This document shows, one piece after another, positions 35,224 through 44,359 of a stretch of DNA of 64,000 nucleotides. The stretch spans positions 558,001 through 622,000 of the forward strand of contig NZ_JAFCKF010000002.1 of assembly GCF_018130545.1 (NCBI RefSeq). The letters run 5' to 3'. The position numbers and the translations under genes were made by a program. This DNA is from Bradyrhizobium tropiciagri. Its GTDB lineage: Bacteria > Pseudomonadota > Alphaproteobacteria > Rhizobiales > Xanthobacteraceae. The notes beneath the pieces are model-generated. The model saw nothing but the letters and a program-made list of their open reading frames with translations, had not been told where the DNA came from and did no database searches. Position 1 is the first letter of the stretch, and each line of letters opens with the position of its first letter.

Positions 35224-36777
35224 ATGACCCGGTCCGATCGAAGCGATGCAACCGACGTTGAACCTGTGAACCAGTCGATCACCTCGCCAACGCTTGATAC
35301 CCTGTTCAAACGCACGCTGGCGCGGCAACCCGACGCGCTGGCGCTGGTCGACCCGCTCAACAAGCAGCGCATCACCGGCCAGACCCACAAGCGCCTGACC
35401 TATGCCCAGGCCGACGGCGCGATCTCGGCGATCGCCGCCCACTTCGTCGATATCGGGTTGCCGGCCAACTCGGTGATCGCGGTTCAGCTTCCCTCGACGA
35501 TCGAATTTGCCCTGACCGTCCTCGCCGCCCATCGCGTCGGCCTGGTGGTGGTGCCGTTGCCGCTGCTGTGGCGGCAGGCCGAGCTGACGTCCGTCCTTAA
35601 CCGCACCGCGGCGCGGGCGATCGTCACGTGCAGCAAGATCGACGGCGTCTCCTATGCCGACATCGCGATGAATGCCGCGGCGGAAGCGTTCTCGATCCGT
35701 CACGTTTGCGGCTTCGGAGCCGATCTGCCCGAAGGCATGTCGTCACTGGACGAGGCGATCCAGCAGGACTCCCGGACCACGCGCCGCATGATCGAGGACG
35801 GCCGCAAGCCGGCGCTGATCTCCTTCGACGTCACCAGCGACGGCTTCCGCCCGGTGCCGCGTGCCCATTTCGGCCTGATCGCCGGCGGGCTTGCGATGTC
35901 GCTGGAGAGCGACCTGCCGCAGGGTGCGACCATCATGTCGGCATTCGCACCGATGTCGTTTGCCGGCATCTGCGCATCGCTGGTGACCTGGCTGCTGTCG
36001 GGCGGCACGCTCGTCATGCATCACCCGTTCGACGAGGACGCGTTCGAGACCCAGTTCAACGACCACGCCTGCGACACGCTGATCGCCCCCGCGCAGCTCG
36101 CGTTGCGGCTCGACGAGCGCGGCCTGTCGGAGCGCCTGCCCTCGTTGCGCAACGTGATCGGCCTCTGGCGCACGCCGGAGCAGGTTGCCTCCAGTGCGCA
36201 CTGGACCGCGCGGCGGGTGACCCTGACCGACGTCTATCTGTTCGGCGAGGCCGGGCTGTTCGGCGCCCGCCGCAGCGCGGAGGACGGCGCGCCGGCCGCG
36301 ATCAAGCCCGGTCCGCACAGCGCGCCACGTGAAGCGCCCGGCGCATCGATCGCCGGCGAGATCCTGTTGACGCCGAAGGGCACGCTCGGCCTGCGCGGCC
36401 CGATGGTGCCGGTCGCCGCCTATGCGCCGCCGCCACCGCCCGCCGACACCCTGATCGCGCCGCCGCCGCGCGATTACGTCGACACCGAATACGCCGCGCG
36501 GGTCGATCGCGCGACCGGCGCCATCAACATCACCGCGCCGCCGTCGGGGGTGATGACCGTCGGCGGCTATCGTTTCCATGCCGGGGAGTTGCAGGAGTGG
36601 TCACGCCGCCTCGGCCAGGGCGCGCTGCTCACGGCATTACCGGACCGCCTCAGCGGCCACCGGCTGGCCGGACGGGCGCAGGACAATGCACGAGCCCGCG
36701 ACGCCCTCACAGAACTTGGGCTTAACCCATTGATGGTCGAGGCGTTTCGCGACCGCAACGGCGCCGGGATGAGTTAA
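35224..36777 (+). CDS. Degenerate class I adenylate-forming enzyme homologue
   Basis: 517 residues with the overall layout of acyl-CoA synthetases (LTYAQADGAISAIAAHFVDIG, VAVQLPSTIEFALTVLAAHR in part, GGYRFHAGELQEW near the end). Key motifs are lost: the phosphate loop (normally TSGTTGxPK) reads FDVTSDGFRPVP at 201-212, the ribose-binding TGD is replaced by VDTE near 419-422, and the terminal catalytic Lys motif is absent. A Pro run (402-406) sits in the linker. It probably does not adenylate and may act as a binding or scaffold protein. It lies between a peptide-binding protein and a degenerate GGDEF protein. Confidence 0.8.
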   Translation: MTRSDRSDATDVEPVNQSITSPTLDTLFKRTLARQPDALALVDPLNKQRITGQTHKRLTYAQADGAISAIAAHFVDIGLPANSVIAVQLPSTIEFALTVLAAHRVGLVVVPLPLLWRQAELTSVLNRTAARAIVTCSKIDGVSYADIAMNAAAEAFSIRHVCGFGADLPEGMSSLDEAIQQDSRTTRRMIEDGRKPALISFDVTSDGFRPVPRAHFGLIAGGLAMSLESDLPQGATIMSAFAPMSFAGICASLVTWLLSGGTLVMHHPFDEDAFETQFNDHACDTLIAPAQLALRLDERGLSERLPSLRNVIGLWRTPEQVASSAHWTARRVTLTDVYLFGEAGLFGARRSAEDGAPAAIKPGPHSAPREAPGASIAGEILLTPKGTLGLRGPMVPVAAYAPPPPPADTLIAPPPRDYVDTEYAARVDRATGAINITAPPSGVMTVGGYRFHAGELQEWSRRLGQGALLTALPDRLSGHRLAGRAQDNARARDALTELGLNPLMVEAFRDRNGAGMS

Positions 36778-36883
36778 AATCTTATCATTGCGTTAGTCTT
36801 AGCATTGTGTTGACGCCGCATTAAGCCATGCCCACTAGCATCGCAGCCGTTGCTGATCTGAAGCATTGGTTTCGAGCGTTCGA

Positions 36884-38110
36884 ATGTCTCAACAAGGTCC
36901 GGTCCTCATCGTATCGGCGTCGGCAAAGCCGCCATTCGCCGCCGCCCTCGATGAGACAAAGCTGTTCCCGGTCGTGGTCACCGACTGGAACGAGGTCGGA
37001 CGGGCTATCGAGCAGGTCAAGCCGGCAGCGATCATCGCAGCCGCCGAGGGCGTCGACTTCGTCACCCTGGCGGGGCTGGCCAAGCGCGCTGCCGCCCGCG
37101 CGCCCTATCTGCCGCTGATCGCGATCGATCCGGCGACCACCCTGCCTGACACCGTGATCGCGTTCTTCCAGCAGAAGGGGATGCCGGACCGCCTGGTCGC
37201 CCGGCTCAACGCGTCCTTACGGGTTCGGGCGCTGCATGCGACCGTGATGCGCCGCTTGGTGCCGCCGGCTCCGATCGCGATGTCCGATATCGATCCCATC
37301 GGCGAAGCCACTGCGCTGTTGATCGGCCGCGGCGGCGCCTACCCGACGCTGTCCGTTGCGCTGGGCGAACGCGCCGGCGTGGTCGGTGCGCTCAGCATCG
37401 AGGCCGCCGCCAAGCATCTCTCAAGCCGCGACATCGACGGTATCGTGCTGGCCGAAGGCTTCACGCCGCGCGTGATGGATGCGTTCCTGACCGTGCTGAC
37501 CGAGGATGTCCGATTCCGCCCGTTGCCGGTGATCGTTGCCTCGGGCGAGCTCGCGCCGCGTTACGAACTGCCCAATCTCGAGATCGTCACCGCGGGTCCG
37601 ACCCGCGTCGCCGACATGGCGCTGCCGATGATCCGCCAGCACGCCTTCGAGGCGCGGCTCGGCCGTATGCTCAAGGCGATCGACGCCAAGGGCCTGCTCG
37701 ATCCGCGCACCGGCCTGCTCACCAAGGCCGCGTTCGAGCGCGACTTCGCAACCGCCGTCTACCAGACCTCCGAGCGCGGCGGCGCGCTCTCGGTGGCGCG
37801 GTTCACCTTCGACAACACGCAGCCGCGTGCGCAATTCGACGGCGCGCGGATCATCAGCCGGCTGATGCGCCAGGCCGATTTCGGCGCGGTATACGATGAC
37901 CGCTCGCTGGTGGTGGCGTTCGCCGGCACCGACCTGCGCAACGCCCAGGCAATCACGCGGCGCCTCGCCAGCGTGATGCGCCACACCCAGAACGGCCGCC
38001 GCGACGTCAGAGCCGAGCCGGCCGTCAGCGTCGCAACGCTGATGCCGGGTGATTCCGCGCTGTCGTTGCTGGGGCGTCTGTTCGCGGCGCCGGAGCGCGC
38101 GGCGTCGTAG
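36884..38110 (+). CDS. Degenerate GGDEF protein with receiver-like N-terminus
   Basis: 408 residues from the ATG at 36884 (a TTG at 36866 is the alternative). Two alpha/beta receiver-like regions (about 5-125 and 140-245) lack a clear phosphoacceptor set. Residues 273-400 keep the GGDEF-domain entry DPRTGLLTKAAFERDF, but the active loop GGDEF is replaced by VYDDRSLV (336-343). Diguanylate cyclase activity is therefore unlikely; GTP or c-di-GMP sensing or protein contact is possible. It follows the degenerate adenylate-fold gene by 106 bases. Confidence 0.78.
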   Translation: MSQQGPVLIVSASAKPPFAAALDETKLFPVVVTDWNEVGRAIEQVKPAAIIAAAEGVDFVTLAGLAKRAAARAPYLPLIAIDPATTLPDTVIAFFQQKGMPDRLVARLNASLRVRALHATVMRRLVPPAPIAMSDIDPIGEATALLIGRGGAYPTLSVALGERAGVVGALSIEAAAKHLSSRDIDGIVLAEGFTPRVMDAFLTVLTEDVRFRPLPVIVASGELAPRYELPNLEIVTAGPTRVADMALPMIRQHAFEARLGRMLKAIDAKGLLDPRTGLLTKAAFERDFATAVYQTSERGGALSVARFTFDNTQPRAQFDGARIISRLMRQADFGAVYDDRSLVVAFAGTDLRNAQAITRRLASVMRHTQNGRRDVRAEPAVSVATLMPGDSALSLLGRLFAAPERAAS

Positions 38111-38135
38111 CGTTACGACAGCGAACTACCCGCAT

Positions 38136-38217
38136 CGTCATTGCGAGCGAAGCGAAGCAATCGATCCCTGCGCGCGGAACGATGGATTGCTTCGTCGCTC
38201 CGCTCCTCGCAATGACG
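38136..38217. repeat. CGTCATTGCGAG palindromic repeat, copy 2
   Basis: The element begins CGTCATTGCGAGCGAAGCG and ends CTCGCAATGACG, with internal GAAGCAATCGATC / GATGGATTGCTTC arms. It has the same ends as 25237-25348 but a shorter centre, and lies between the convergent GGDEF-like gene and mfd. Confidence 0.86.
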
Positions 38218-38231
38218 CCGAGAGAGTTGTG

Positions 38232-41200
38232 TCACGCCGCCTTCTTGCTCTCCGCGAGATTGGCGAGCTGTCGCAAAATCTCCGTCGTGCCGGCGAGCCG
38301 CTCTTCCGGCGTGTCCCACTCCTGGAAGAACACCACCTTCATGTCGGGCCGCACCTTGGCCGCCTGGCCGTGCTGGCGGATGAAGGTCACCAGCCGCTCC
38401 GGATGCGCAAAGCTGTTGTCGCGGAATGCGATCACGGCGCCCTTCGGTCCGGCATCGACCTTTCCGACATTGGCGCGGCGACAATAGGCCTTGATCGCCG
38501 CGACCTTGAACAGGTAGCGGACTTCGTCAGGCAGCACGCCGAAGCGGTCGCGCATTTCGGCAGCGAAGGCGTCGATGTCCTCGTCGGTGTCGAGATCGGC
38601 AAGGCGCCGATACAGCGACAGCCGCACGCTGAGGTCGTTGACGTAGTCCTCGGGGATCAGGACCGGCATGCCGATCGTGATCTGCGGCGACCAGCGGTCG
38701 GCGGCGGGCTCGGCGACGCCGGCCTTGAGGTTGACGATCGCCTCCTCGAGCATCGACTGGTACAACTCGAAGCCGACTTCCTTGATGTGGCCGGATTGCT
38801 CCTCGCCGAGCAGATTGCCGGCGCCGCGGATGTCGAGGTCGTGCGAGGCGAGCTGGAAGCCGGCGCCCAGCGTCTCCAGCGATTGCAGCACCTTGAGCCG
38901 CCGCTCCGCCTGCGCCGTGATTTTCTGCTGCGCCGGCAGCGTGAACAGCGCATAGGCGCGCAGCTTGGAGCGGCCGACGCGGCCGCGCAGCTGATAGAGC
39001 TGGGCGAGGCCGAACATGTCGGCGCGGTGCACGATCAGCGTATTGGCGTTCGGGATGTCGAGACCGGACTCCACGATCGTGGTCGAGAGCAGGATGTCGT
39101 ACTTGCCGTCGTAGAACGCGGACATGATGTCCTCGATCACGGTCGGCGGCATCTGGCCGTGGGCGACCGCGACCTTCATCTCCGGCACGTTCTTGTCGAG
39201 GAAATCCTTGACGCCGGCGAGGTCCTCGATCCGCGGCACGACGTAGAACGCCTGCCCGCCACGGTAGCGCTCGCGCAGCAGCGCCTCGCGGATCATCAGC
39301 GGATCGTGCGGCGCGACGAAGGTGCGCACCGCGAGGCGATCGACCGGTGGCGAGGCGATGATCGAGAGCTCGCGGACGCCGGTCAGCGCCAGTTGCAGCG
39401 TGCGCGGGATCGGGGTGGCCGACAGCGTCAGCACATGGACCTGGGCGCGGAGCTGCTTCAGCCGCTCCTTATGGCTGACGCCGAAATGCTGCTCCTCGTC
39501 GACGATCAGGAGGCCAAGATCCTTGAATTTGATGGCCTTGCCGAGCAGCGCGTGGGTGCCGACGACGATGTCGACGCTGCCGTCGCTGAGCCCCTTCTTG
39601 GTCTGGTTCAAATCCTTGGTCGAGACCAGCCGCGAGGCTTGCGCGACATTGACCGGGAAGCCCTTGAAGCGCTCGGTGAAAGTCCGCGAGTGCTGCCGTG
39701 CCAGCAGCGTGGTCGGCACCACGACCGCGACCTGCTTGCCTTCCAGTGCCACGGCGAACGCCGCACGCAGGGCCACCTCAGTCTTGCCGAAGCCGACGTC
39801 GCCGCAGATCAGCCGGTCCATCGGGCGGCCGATCTCGAGGTCCTTCAAGGTCGAATTGATCGCCCCCAACTGGTCCTCGGTCTCGTCATAAGGGAAGCGC
39901 GCGCAGAACTCGTCATAGACATGCGGTTGCAGCGGGAATTTCGGCGCCTCGTGCAATTGCCGCTCGGCGGCGATCTTGATCAGCTCGCTCGCGATCTCGC
40001 GGATGCGGTTCTTGAGTTTCGCCTTGCGCGCCTGCCAGCCGCCGCCGCCCAGACGGTCGAGCTCGACATTGGCGCTGTCGGAGCCATAGCGCGACAGCAG
40101 CTCGATGTTCTCGACCGGCAGGAAAAGCTTGGTTTCCGCCGCATAATGCAGTTCGAGACAGTCATGCGGCGCGCCGGAGACTTCCAGCGTCTGCAAGCCG
40201 ACGAAGCGGCCGATGCCGTGCTCGACGTGCACGACGAGATCGCCGGTCGCAAGGCTCGTCACTTCCGAGATGAAATTGTCGAGCTTGCGGCTCGCCTTGC
40301 GCGGCCGCACCAGGCGGTCGCCGAGAATGTCCTGCTCGCTGATGACAGCGAATTCGTCGGTCTCGAACCCGGACTCCATGCCGAGCACGGCCAGCATGGT
40401 CTCGTTGCGCGGCGTCGCCTGCACGATCCGCCAGGTGTTGACGCTGGTGGTGTTGAGCAGCTTGTGGTCGCGCAGCATCGCGCCCATGCGGTCGCGCGAG
40501 CCCTCGCTCCACAGCGTGACAATGACCTTCTTGCGTTGCGACTGCAGCGCGCCGATATGGCCGACCACGGCCTCGAACACGTTGACATTGGTGTCGGCGC
40601 GCTCCGGCGCGAAATTGCGGCCCTGCCGCGCGCCGGCGTCGAATACGTCCGGCGTGCCTTCGGGCACGGCGAACGGCGTGAGCCGCGCCAGCGGCGCCTC
40701 GCCGAGCAGCTTGGTCCACTCGGCCTCGGTCAGATAGAGCTTGTCCGGCGGCAGCGGCTTGTAAATCGCGCCGCTGCCGGGATGCTCCAGCGCCTCGCGT
40801 CGCGCGTCGTAATAGTCGGCGATCTGCGTGAAGCGTTCGCGCGCGGCGTCCTCGCCCTGCGGCTCGATCGCAATCGTGGCGCCGTCGAGATAATCGAACA
40901 GCGTGTCCATCCGCTCCTGGAACAGCGGCAGCCAGTGCTCCATGCCGGGATGGCGCCGTCCCTCCGAGACCGCCTCATAGAGCTGGTCGTCACGCCCGGG
41001 CGCGCCGAAGGCTGCGACATAGCCCATGCGGAAGCGGCGGATGGTCTCGGTCGTGAGCTGGAATTCCGAGACCGGCACCAGGTCGAGGCCGCGCATGTCC
41101 AAATGCGTGCGCTGGGTTTCGGAATCGAACGTGCGGATCGACTCGAGTGAGTCACCGAAGAAGTCGAAGCGCACCGGCTGCTCGAGGCCGGCCGGAAACA

Positions 41201-41750
41201 GATCGAGGATGCCACCGCGCACGGCGTATTCGCCGGGCTCGCGTACCGTGGACGAGCGGGTGTAGCCATTGTGCTCGAGCCAGGCGACCACCGAGTCCAT
41301 CGGCACCACGTTGCCGGGCGCGACCGACAGCGCTTGCGCTGCGACCTGGTCGCGCGCCGGCACGCGCTGCACGGCGGCGTTCACCGTGGTCAGCACGATC
41401 ATCGGCTTGTCGCTACCGACCAGGCGCGACAGCTTGGCCAGCGCGGTGAGACGCTGCGCCAGGATGCCGGAATGCGGCGAGACGCGGTCATAGGGTTGGC
41501 AGTCCCAGGCCGGAACCTGCATCACGGCGATATCAGGCGCGAAGAATTCCAGCGCGCGGGCGAGCTGCTGCATCCGTGCACCGTCGCGGCACACCACGGC
41601 AAGGCTGACCGCCGATCGCTTCGGCTGCGCGGCGATGGCGCGCGCGAGATCGGAGATCACCAGCCCCTCGGCGCCTTCGGCGACATTGGCGATGGTCAGC
41701 ACCCGGCCGGGCGCGAGCATCGCCGCCGGCGATTTCATCGGCTGCTTCAT
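38232..41750 (-). CDS. mfd: Transcription-repair coupling factor Mfd
   Basis: 1172 residues, full length for Mfd. N-terminal UvrB-homology module (RGGILDLFPAGLEQPVRFDFF in part), the RNA-polymerase-interacting domain region (VVHVEHGIGRFVGLQ), then RecG-like translocase motifs: Walker A GDVGFGKTEVALRAAF, DEEQ in VDEEQHFGVSHKERLK, SATPIPRTLQLALTG, and a C-terminal TRCF domain. Mfd removes stalled RNA polymerase and recruits UvrA. Its start overlaps the sdhE stop by four bases. Confidence 0.97.
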   Translation of the reverse strand: MKQPMKSPAAMLAPGRVLTIANVAEGAEGLVISDLARAIAAQPKRSAVSLAVVCRDGARMQQLARALEFFAPDIAVMQVPAWDCQPYDRVSPHSGILAQRLTALAKLSRLVGSDKPMIVLTTVNAAVQRVPARDQVAAQALSVAPGNVVPMDSVVAWLEHNGYTRSSTVREPGEYAVRGGILDLFPAGLEQPVRFDFFGDSLESIRTFDSETQRTHLDMRGLDLVPVSEFQLTTETIRRFRMGYVAAFGAPGRDDQLYEAVSEGRRHPGMEHWLPLFQERMDTLFDYLDGATIAIEPQGEDAARERFTQIADYYDARREALEHPGSGAIYKPLPPDKLYLTEAEWTKLLGEAPLARLTPFAVPEGTPDVFDAGARQGRNFAPERADTNVNVFEAVVGHIGALQSQRKKVIVTLWSEGSRDRMGAMLRDHKLLNTTSVNTWRIVQATPRNETMLAVLGMESGFETDEFAVISEQDILGDRLVRPRKASRKLDNFISEVTSLATGDLVVHVEHGIGRFVGLQTLEVSGAPHDCLELHYAAETKLFLPVENIELLSRYGSDSANVELDRLGGGGWQARKAKLKNRIREIASELIKIAAERQLHEAPKFPLQPHVYDEFCARFPYDETEDQLGAINSTLKDLEIGRPMDRLICGDVGFGKTEVALRAAFAVALEGKQVAVVVPTTLLARQHSRTFTERFKGFPVNVAQASRLVSTKDLNQTKKGLSDGSVDIVVGTHALLGKAIKFKDLGLLIVDEEQHFGVSHKERLKQLRAQVHVLTLSATPIPRTLQLALTGVRELSIIASPPVDRLAVRTFVAPHDPLMIREALLRERYRGGQAFYVVPRIEDLAGVKDFLDKNVPEMKVAVAHGQMPPTVIEDIMSAFYDGKYDILLSTTIVESGLDIPNANTLIVHRADMFGLAQLYQLRGRVGRSKLRAYALFTLPAQQKITAQAERRLKVLQSLETLGAGFQLASHDLDIRGAGNLLGEEQSGHIKEVGFELYQSMLEEAIVNLKAGVAEPAADRWSPQITIGMPVLIPEDYVNDLSVRLSLYRRLADLDTDEDIDAFAAEMRDRFGVLPDEVRYLFKVAAIKAYCRRANVGKVDAGPKGAVIAFRDNSFAHPERLVTFIRQHGQAAKVRPDMKVVFFQEWDTPEERLAGTTEILRQLANLAESKKAA

Positions 41751-42037
41751 GCGCTGGGATCCGCGACCCGGAACGCCTTGATGCGGGCAAACAGCGCAGT
41801 GGCGTATTCGGCCGGCAGCACCTTGTCGCCGGTCAGCGCGGCATAGAGGTCGGGATCCGGCACCTCGATCAGATGCTCGAGCTCGCCGAGCTCCTGATCG
41901 GACAGGCCGGCGATCTCGGCATCGGCAAAGCGGCCGAGGATCAGGTCCATCTCCCGGGTGCCGCGGTGCCAGCAGCGAAACAAAAGCCGCTTGCGGCGGT
42001 CATCGAGCCCGTGGCTCGATCGTGTCGATCCCGTCAT
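41747..42037 (-). CDS. sdhE: Succinate dehydrogenase flavinylation factor SdhE
   Basis: 96 residues from the ATG at 42037 (a TTG at 42061 is a weaker start). The family motif RGTREMD, the RGxxE element needed for covalent FAD attachment to SdhA, is present within LLFRCWHRGTREMDLILG. It is a small five-helix cytoplasmic protein. ATGA overlap with mfd indicates translational coupling; recG is divergent. The sdhE-mfd-recG neighbourhood is typical of alphaproteobacteria. Confidence 0.93.
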   Translation of the reverse strand: MTGSTRSSHGLDDRRKRLLFRCWHRGTREMDLILGRFADAEIAGLSDQELGELEHLIEVPDPDLYAALTGDKVLPAEYATALFARIKAFRVADPSA

Positions 42038-42180
42038 GTCCCAAATCCATTCGAACGCCAAAAGCCCGGACGTGCCGGGCGCGCTTGATATAGCGATGGC
42101 GGTGCCCGATGTCAGCCCTCATTCGCCGGCTTTTGGGGTTTCCTTGCGCGCATGACGTGAGTCGTGTGTAAAGGACACCG

Positions 42181-44289
42181 ATGCGCCCAGCCCTGCTCAA
42201 TCCGCTGTTTGCCCAGGTCACGACCCTCCAGGGGGTTGGCCCGAAGCAGGACAAGCTGCTGCGCTATCTGCTCGACCGCAGCGAGACGCCGCGGCTGGTC
42301 GATCTCCTGCTCCATCTGCCCGCGAGCGTGATCGACCGCCGCGCCCGGCCGAAGATCCGCGACGCTGTGGTCGGAACCATGGTGACGCTGGAGGTCACCG
42401 TCGACCGCCATCGCCCGCCTCCGCCACGCAATTCGCGCGCGCCCTATCTGGTCTATGCCAGCGACGACACCGGCGATGTGGTCTTGACCTTCTTCCGCGC
42501 CCAGCCCGGCTATGTCGAAAAGCTCTTGCCGGTCGGCGAGAAGCGCTACGTCTCCGGTACGCTGGCGATGTATGACGGCATCCCGCAGATCGTGCATCCC
42601 GACCGCGTCGTCGACGAGGCCGGCTTTGCAAAGCTCTCCGGCATCGATCCGGTCTATCCGCTGACCGAGGGGCTGGCGATCGGCTCGCTCCGCCGGGCGA
42701 TCGCGCAGGCGCTGACCAAGCTGCCGGAGCTGCCGGAATGGATCAGCCCCGAGGTGCTGCGCCGCTGCAACTTCCCGCCGATCCGGGAGGCGCTGACCCG
42801 CGTCCATGTTCCGGTCGAGCTCACCGACATCCTGCCCGACGGCCCGTTCTGGTCGCGGCTCGCCTTCGACGAGCTGCTCGCGGGCCAGCTCGCACTCGCT
42901 TTGATCCGCGCCACGCTGCGCCGCCCGGCGGGCGTGCGCAACGCCGGCGACGGCCATCTGCGCAGGAAGATCATCGATGCTCTGCCCTATGCGCTGACCA
43001 AGTCGCAGCAGGACGCGGTTGCGGCCATCATCGCCGACCTGCAACAGCCGGTGCGGATGCTGCGCCTCGTGCAGGGCGATGTCGGTTCCGGCAAGACCGT
43101 GGTGGCGCTGCTCGCGGCCGCCGCCGTCGCCGAAGCCGGCAAGCAGGCGGCGCTGATGGCGCCGACCGAAATCCTGGCGCGTCAGCACATCAAGACTATC
43201 GCGCCGCTCGCGGAAAGTGCCGGAATGCGCGTCGCCATTCTCACCGGCCGCGAGAAAGGCAAGGAGCGCCGCGAGCTGCTGGCACGGCTCGAGGCCGGCG
43301 AGATCGACTTGCTCGTCGGCACCCATGCGCTGATCCAGGACGACGTGATCTACAAGGCCTTGGCGCTCGCCGTGGTGGATGAGCAGCATCGCTTTGGCGT
43401 GCGCGAGCGCCTCGCGCTGACGTCGAAGGGCGAAGCCGTCGACGTGCTGGTGCTGAGCGCCACGCCGATCCCGCGCACGCTGGTGCTGACTTATTTCGGC
43501 GACATGGACGTTTCGGAGCTGCGCGAAAAGCCCGCCGGCCGCCAGCCGATCGAAACCCGCACGGTGTCGATGAGCCGGATCGAGGACGTCATGGACGGCG
43601 TCGGCCGCGCGCTCGACGCCGGCAAGCTGGTCTACTGGATCTGCCCGCTGGTCGACGAGTCAGAAGCCGAGGGCACCGAGCATCTCACCAACGCCACCGA
43701 GCGGTTCGAGTCGCTGCAGCAGCGGTTCGGCGATCGCGTCGGCCTGGTGCACGGCCAGATGAAGGGCACCGAGAAGGATCGCGTGATGGCGCAATTCGCC
43801 GCGCACGAGATCGGGCTGCTGGTCGCGACGACCGTGGTCGAGGTCGGCGTCGATGTGCCGGCGGCAACCATCATGGTGATCGAGAACGCCGAGCGCTTCG
43901 GCCTCGCGCAGCTGCATCAGCTGCGCGGCCGCATCGGCCGCGGCTCGGAAGCCTCGACCTGCCTGCTGCTCTACAAGGAGCCGCTCGGCGAGATGTCGAA
44001 GGCGCGGCTGAAAGTGATCCGCGAGACCACGGACGGATTCCGGATCGCCGAGGAAGACCTCAAGCTGCGCGGCGAAGGCGACGTGCTCGGTATCCGCCAG
44101 AGCGGCCTGCCCGGCTATCGCATCGCGCGCTCCGAGGTGCATGGCCAGCTCATCACCCAGGCCCGCGACGAGGCGCTGCGGATCATGAAGGACAATCCGA
44201 AGCTGAAGGGTGAACGCGGCGAAGCGTTGCGCGTCCTGCTCTACCTCTACGAACGCGATGAGGCCGTGCCGCTGATCGGCGCGGGCTAG
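42181..44289 (+). CDS. recG: ATP-dependent DNA helicase RecG
   Basis: 702 residues, usual RecG length. N-terminal wedge/OB domain (LQGVGPKQDKLLRYLL then VTLEVTVDRHRPPP), then helicase motifs: Walker A GDVGSGKTVVALLAA, MAPTEILARQH, DEQH in VVDEQHRFGVRERL, SATPIPRTL, and motif VI QLRGRIGRG. RecG remodels forks and Holliday junctions. It is divergent from sdhE-mfd, with about 140 bases of shared promoter space. Confidence 0.97.
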   Translation: MRPALLNPLFAQVTTLQGVGPKQDKLLRYLLDRSETPRLVDLLLHLPASVIDRRARPKIRDAVVGTMVTLEVTVDRHRPPPPRNSRAPYLVYASDDTGDVVLTFFRAQPGYVEKLLPVGEKRYVSGTLAMYDGIPQIVHPDRVVDEAGFAKLSGIDPVYPLTEGLAIGSLRRAIAQALTKLPELPEWISPEVLRRCNFPPIREALTRVHVPVELTDILPDGPFWSRLAFDELLAGQLALALIRATLRRPAGVRNAGDGHLRRKIIDALPYALTKSQQDAVAAIIADLQQPVRMLRLVQGDVGSGKTVVALLAAAAVAEAGKQAALMAPTEILARQHIKTIAPLAESAGMRVAILTGREKGKERRELLARLEAGEIDLLVGTHALIQDDVIYKALALAVVDEQHRFGVRERLALTSKGEAVDVLVLSATPIPRTLVLTYFGDMDVSELREKPAGRQPIETRTVSMSRIEDVMDGVGRALDAGKLVYWICPLVDESEAEGTEHLTNATERFESLQQRFGDRVGLVHGQMKGTEKDRVMAQFAAHEIGLLVATTVVEVGVDVPAATIMVIENAERFGLAQLHQLRGRIGRGSEASTCLLLYKEPLGEMSKARLKVIRETTDGFRIAEEDLKLRGEGDVLGIRQSGLPGYRIARSEVHGQLITQARDEALRIMKDNPKLKGERGEALRVLLYLYERDEAVPLIGAG

Positions 44290-44359
44290 CTGGCGAGGCC
44301 CCCTTGTTGATTGGTCAGCAACCAATCCCGTCGCAGCAGATCTCAGCCCAGCGGACCTC

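Noticed and set aside
38049-41150. 1033-codon plus-strand frame opposite mfd
   Set aside because: Antisense of mfd; composition is Arg/His/Glu-rich without motifs.
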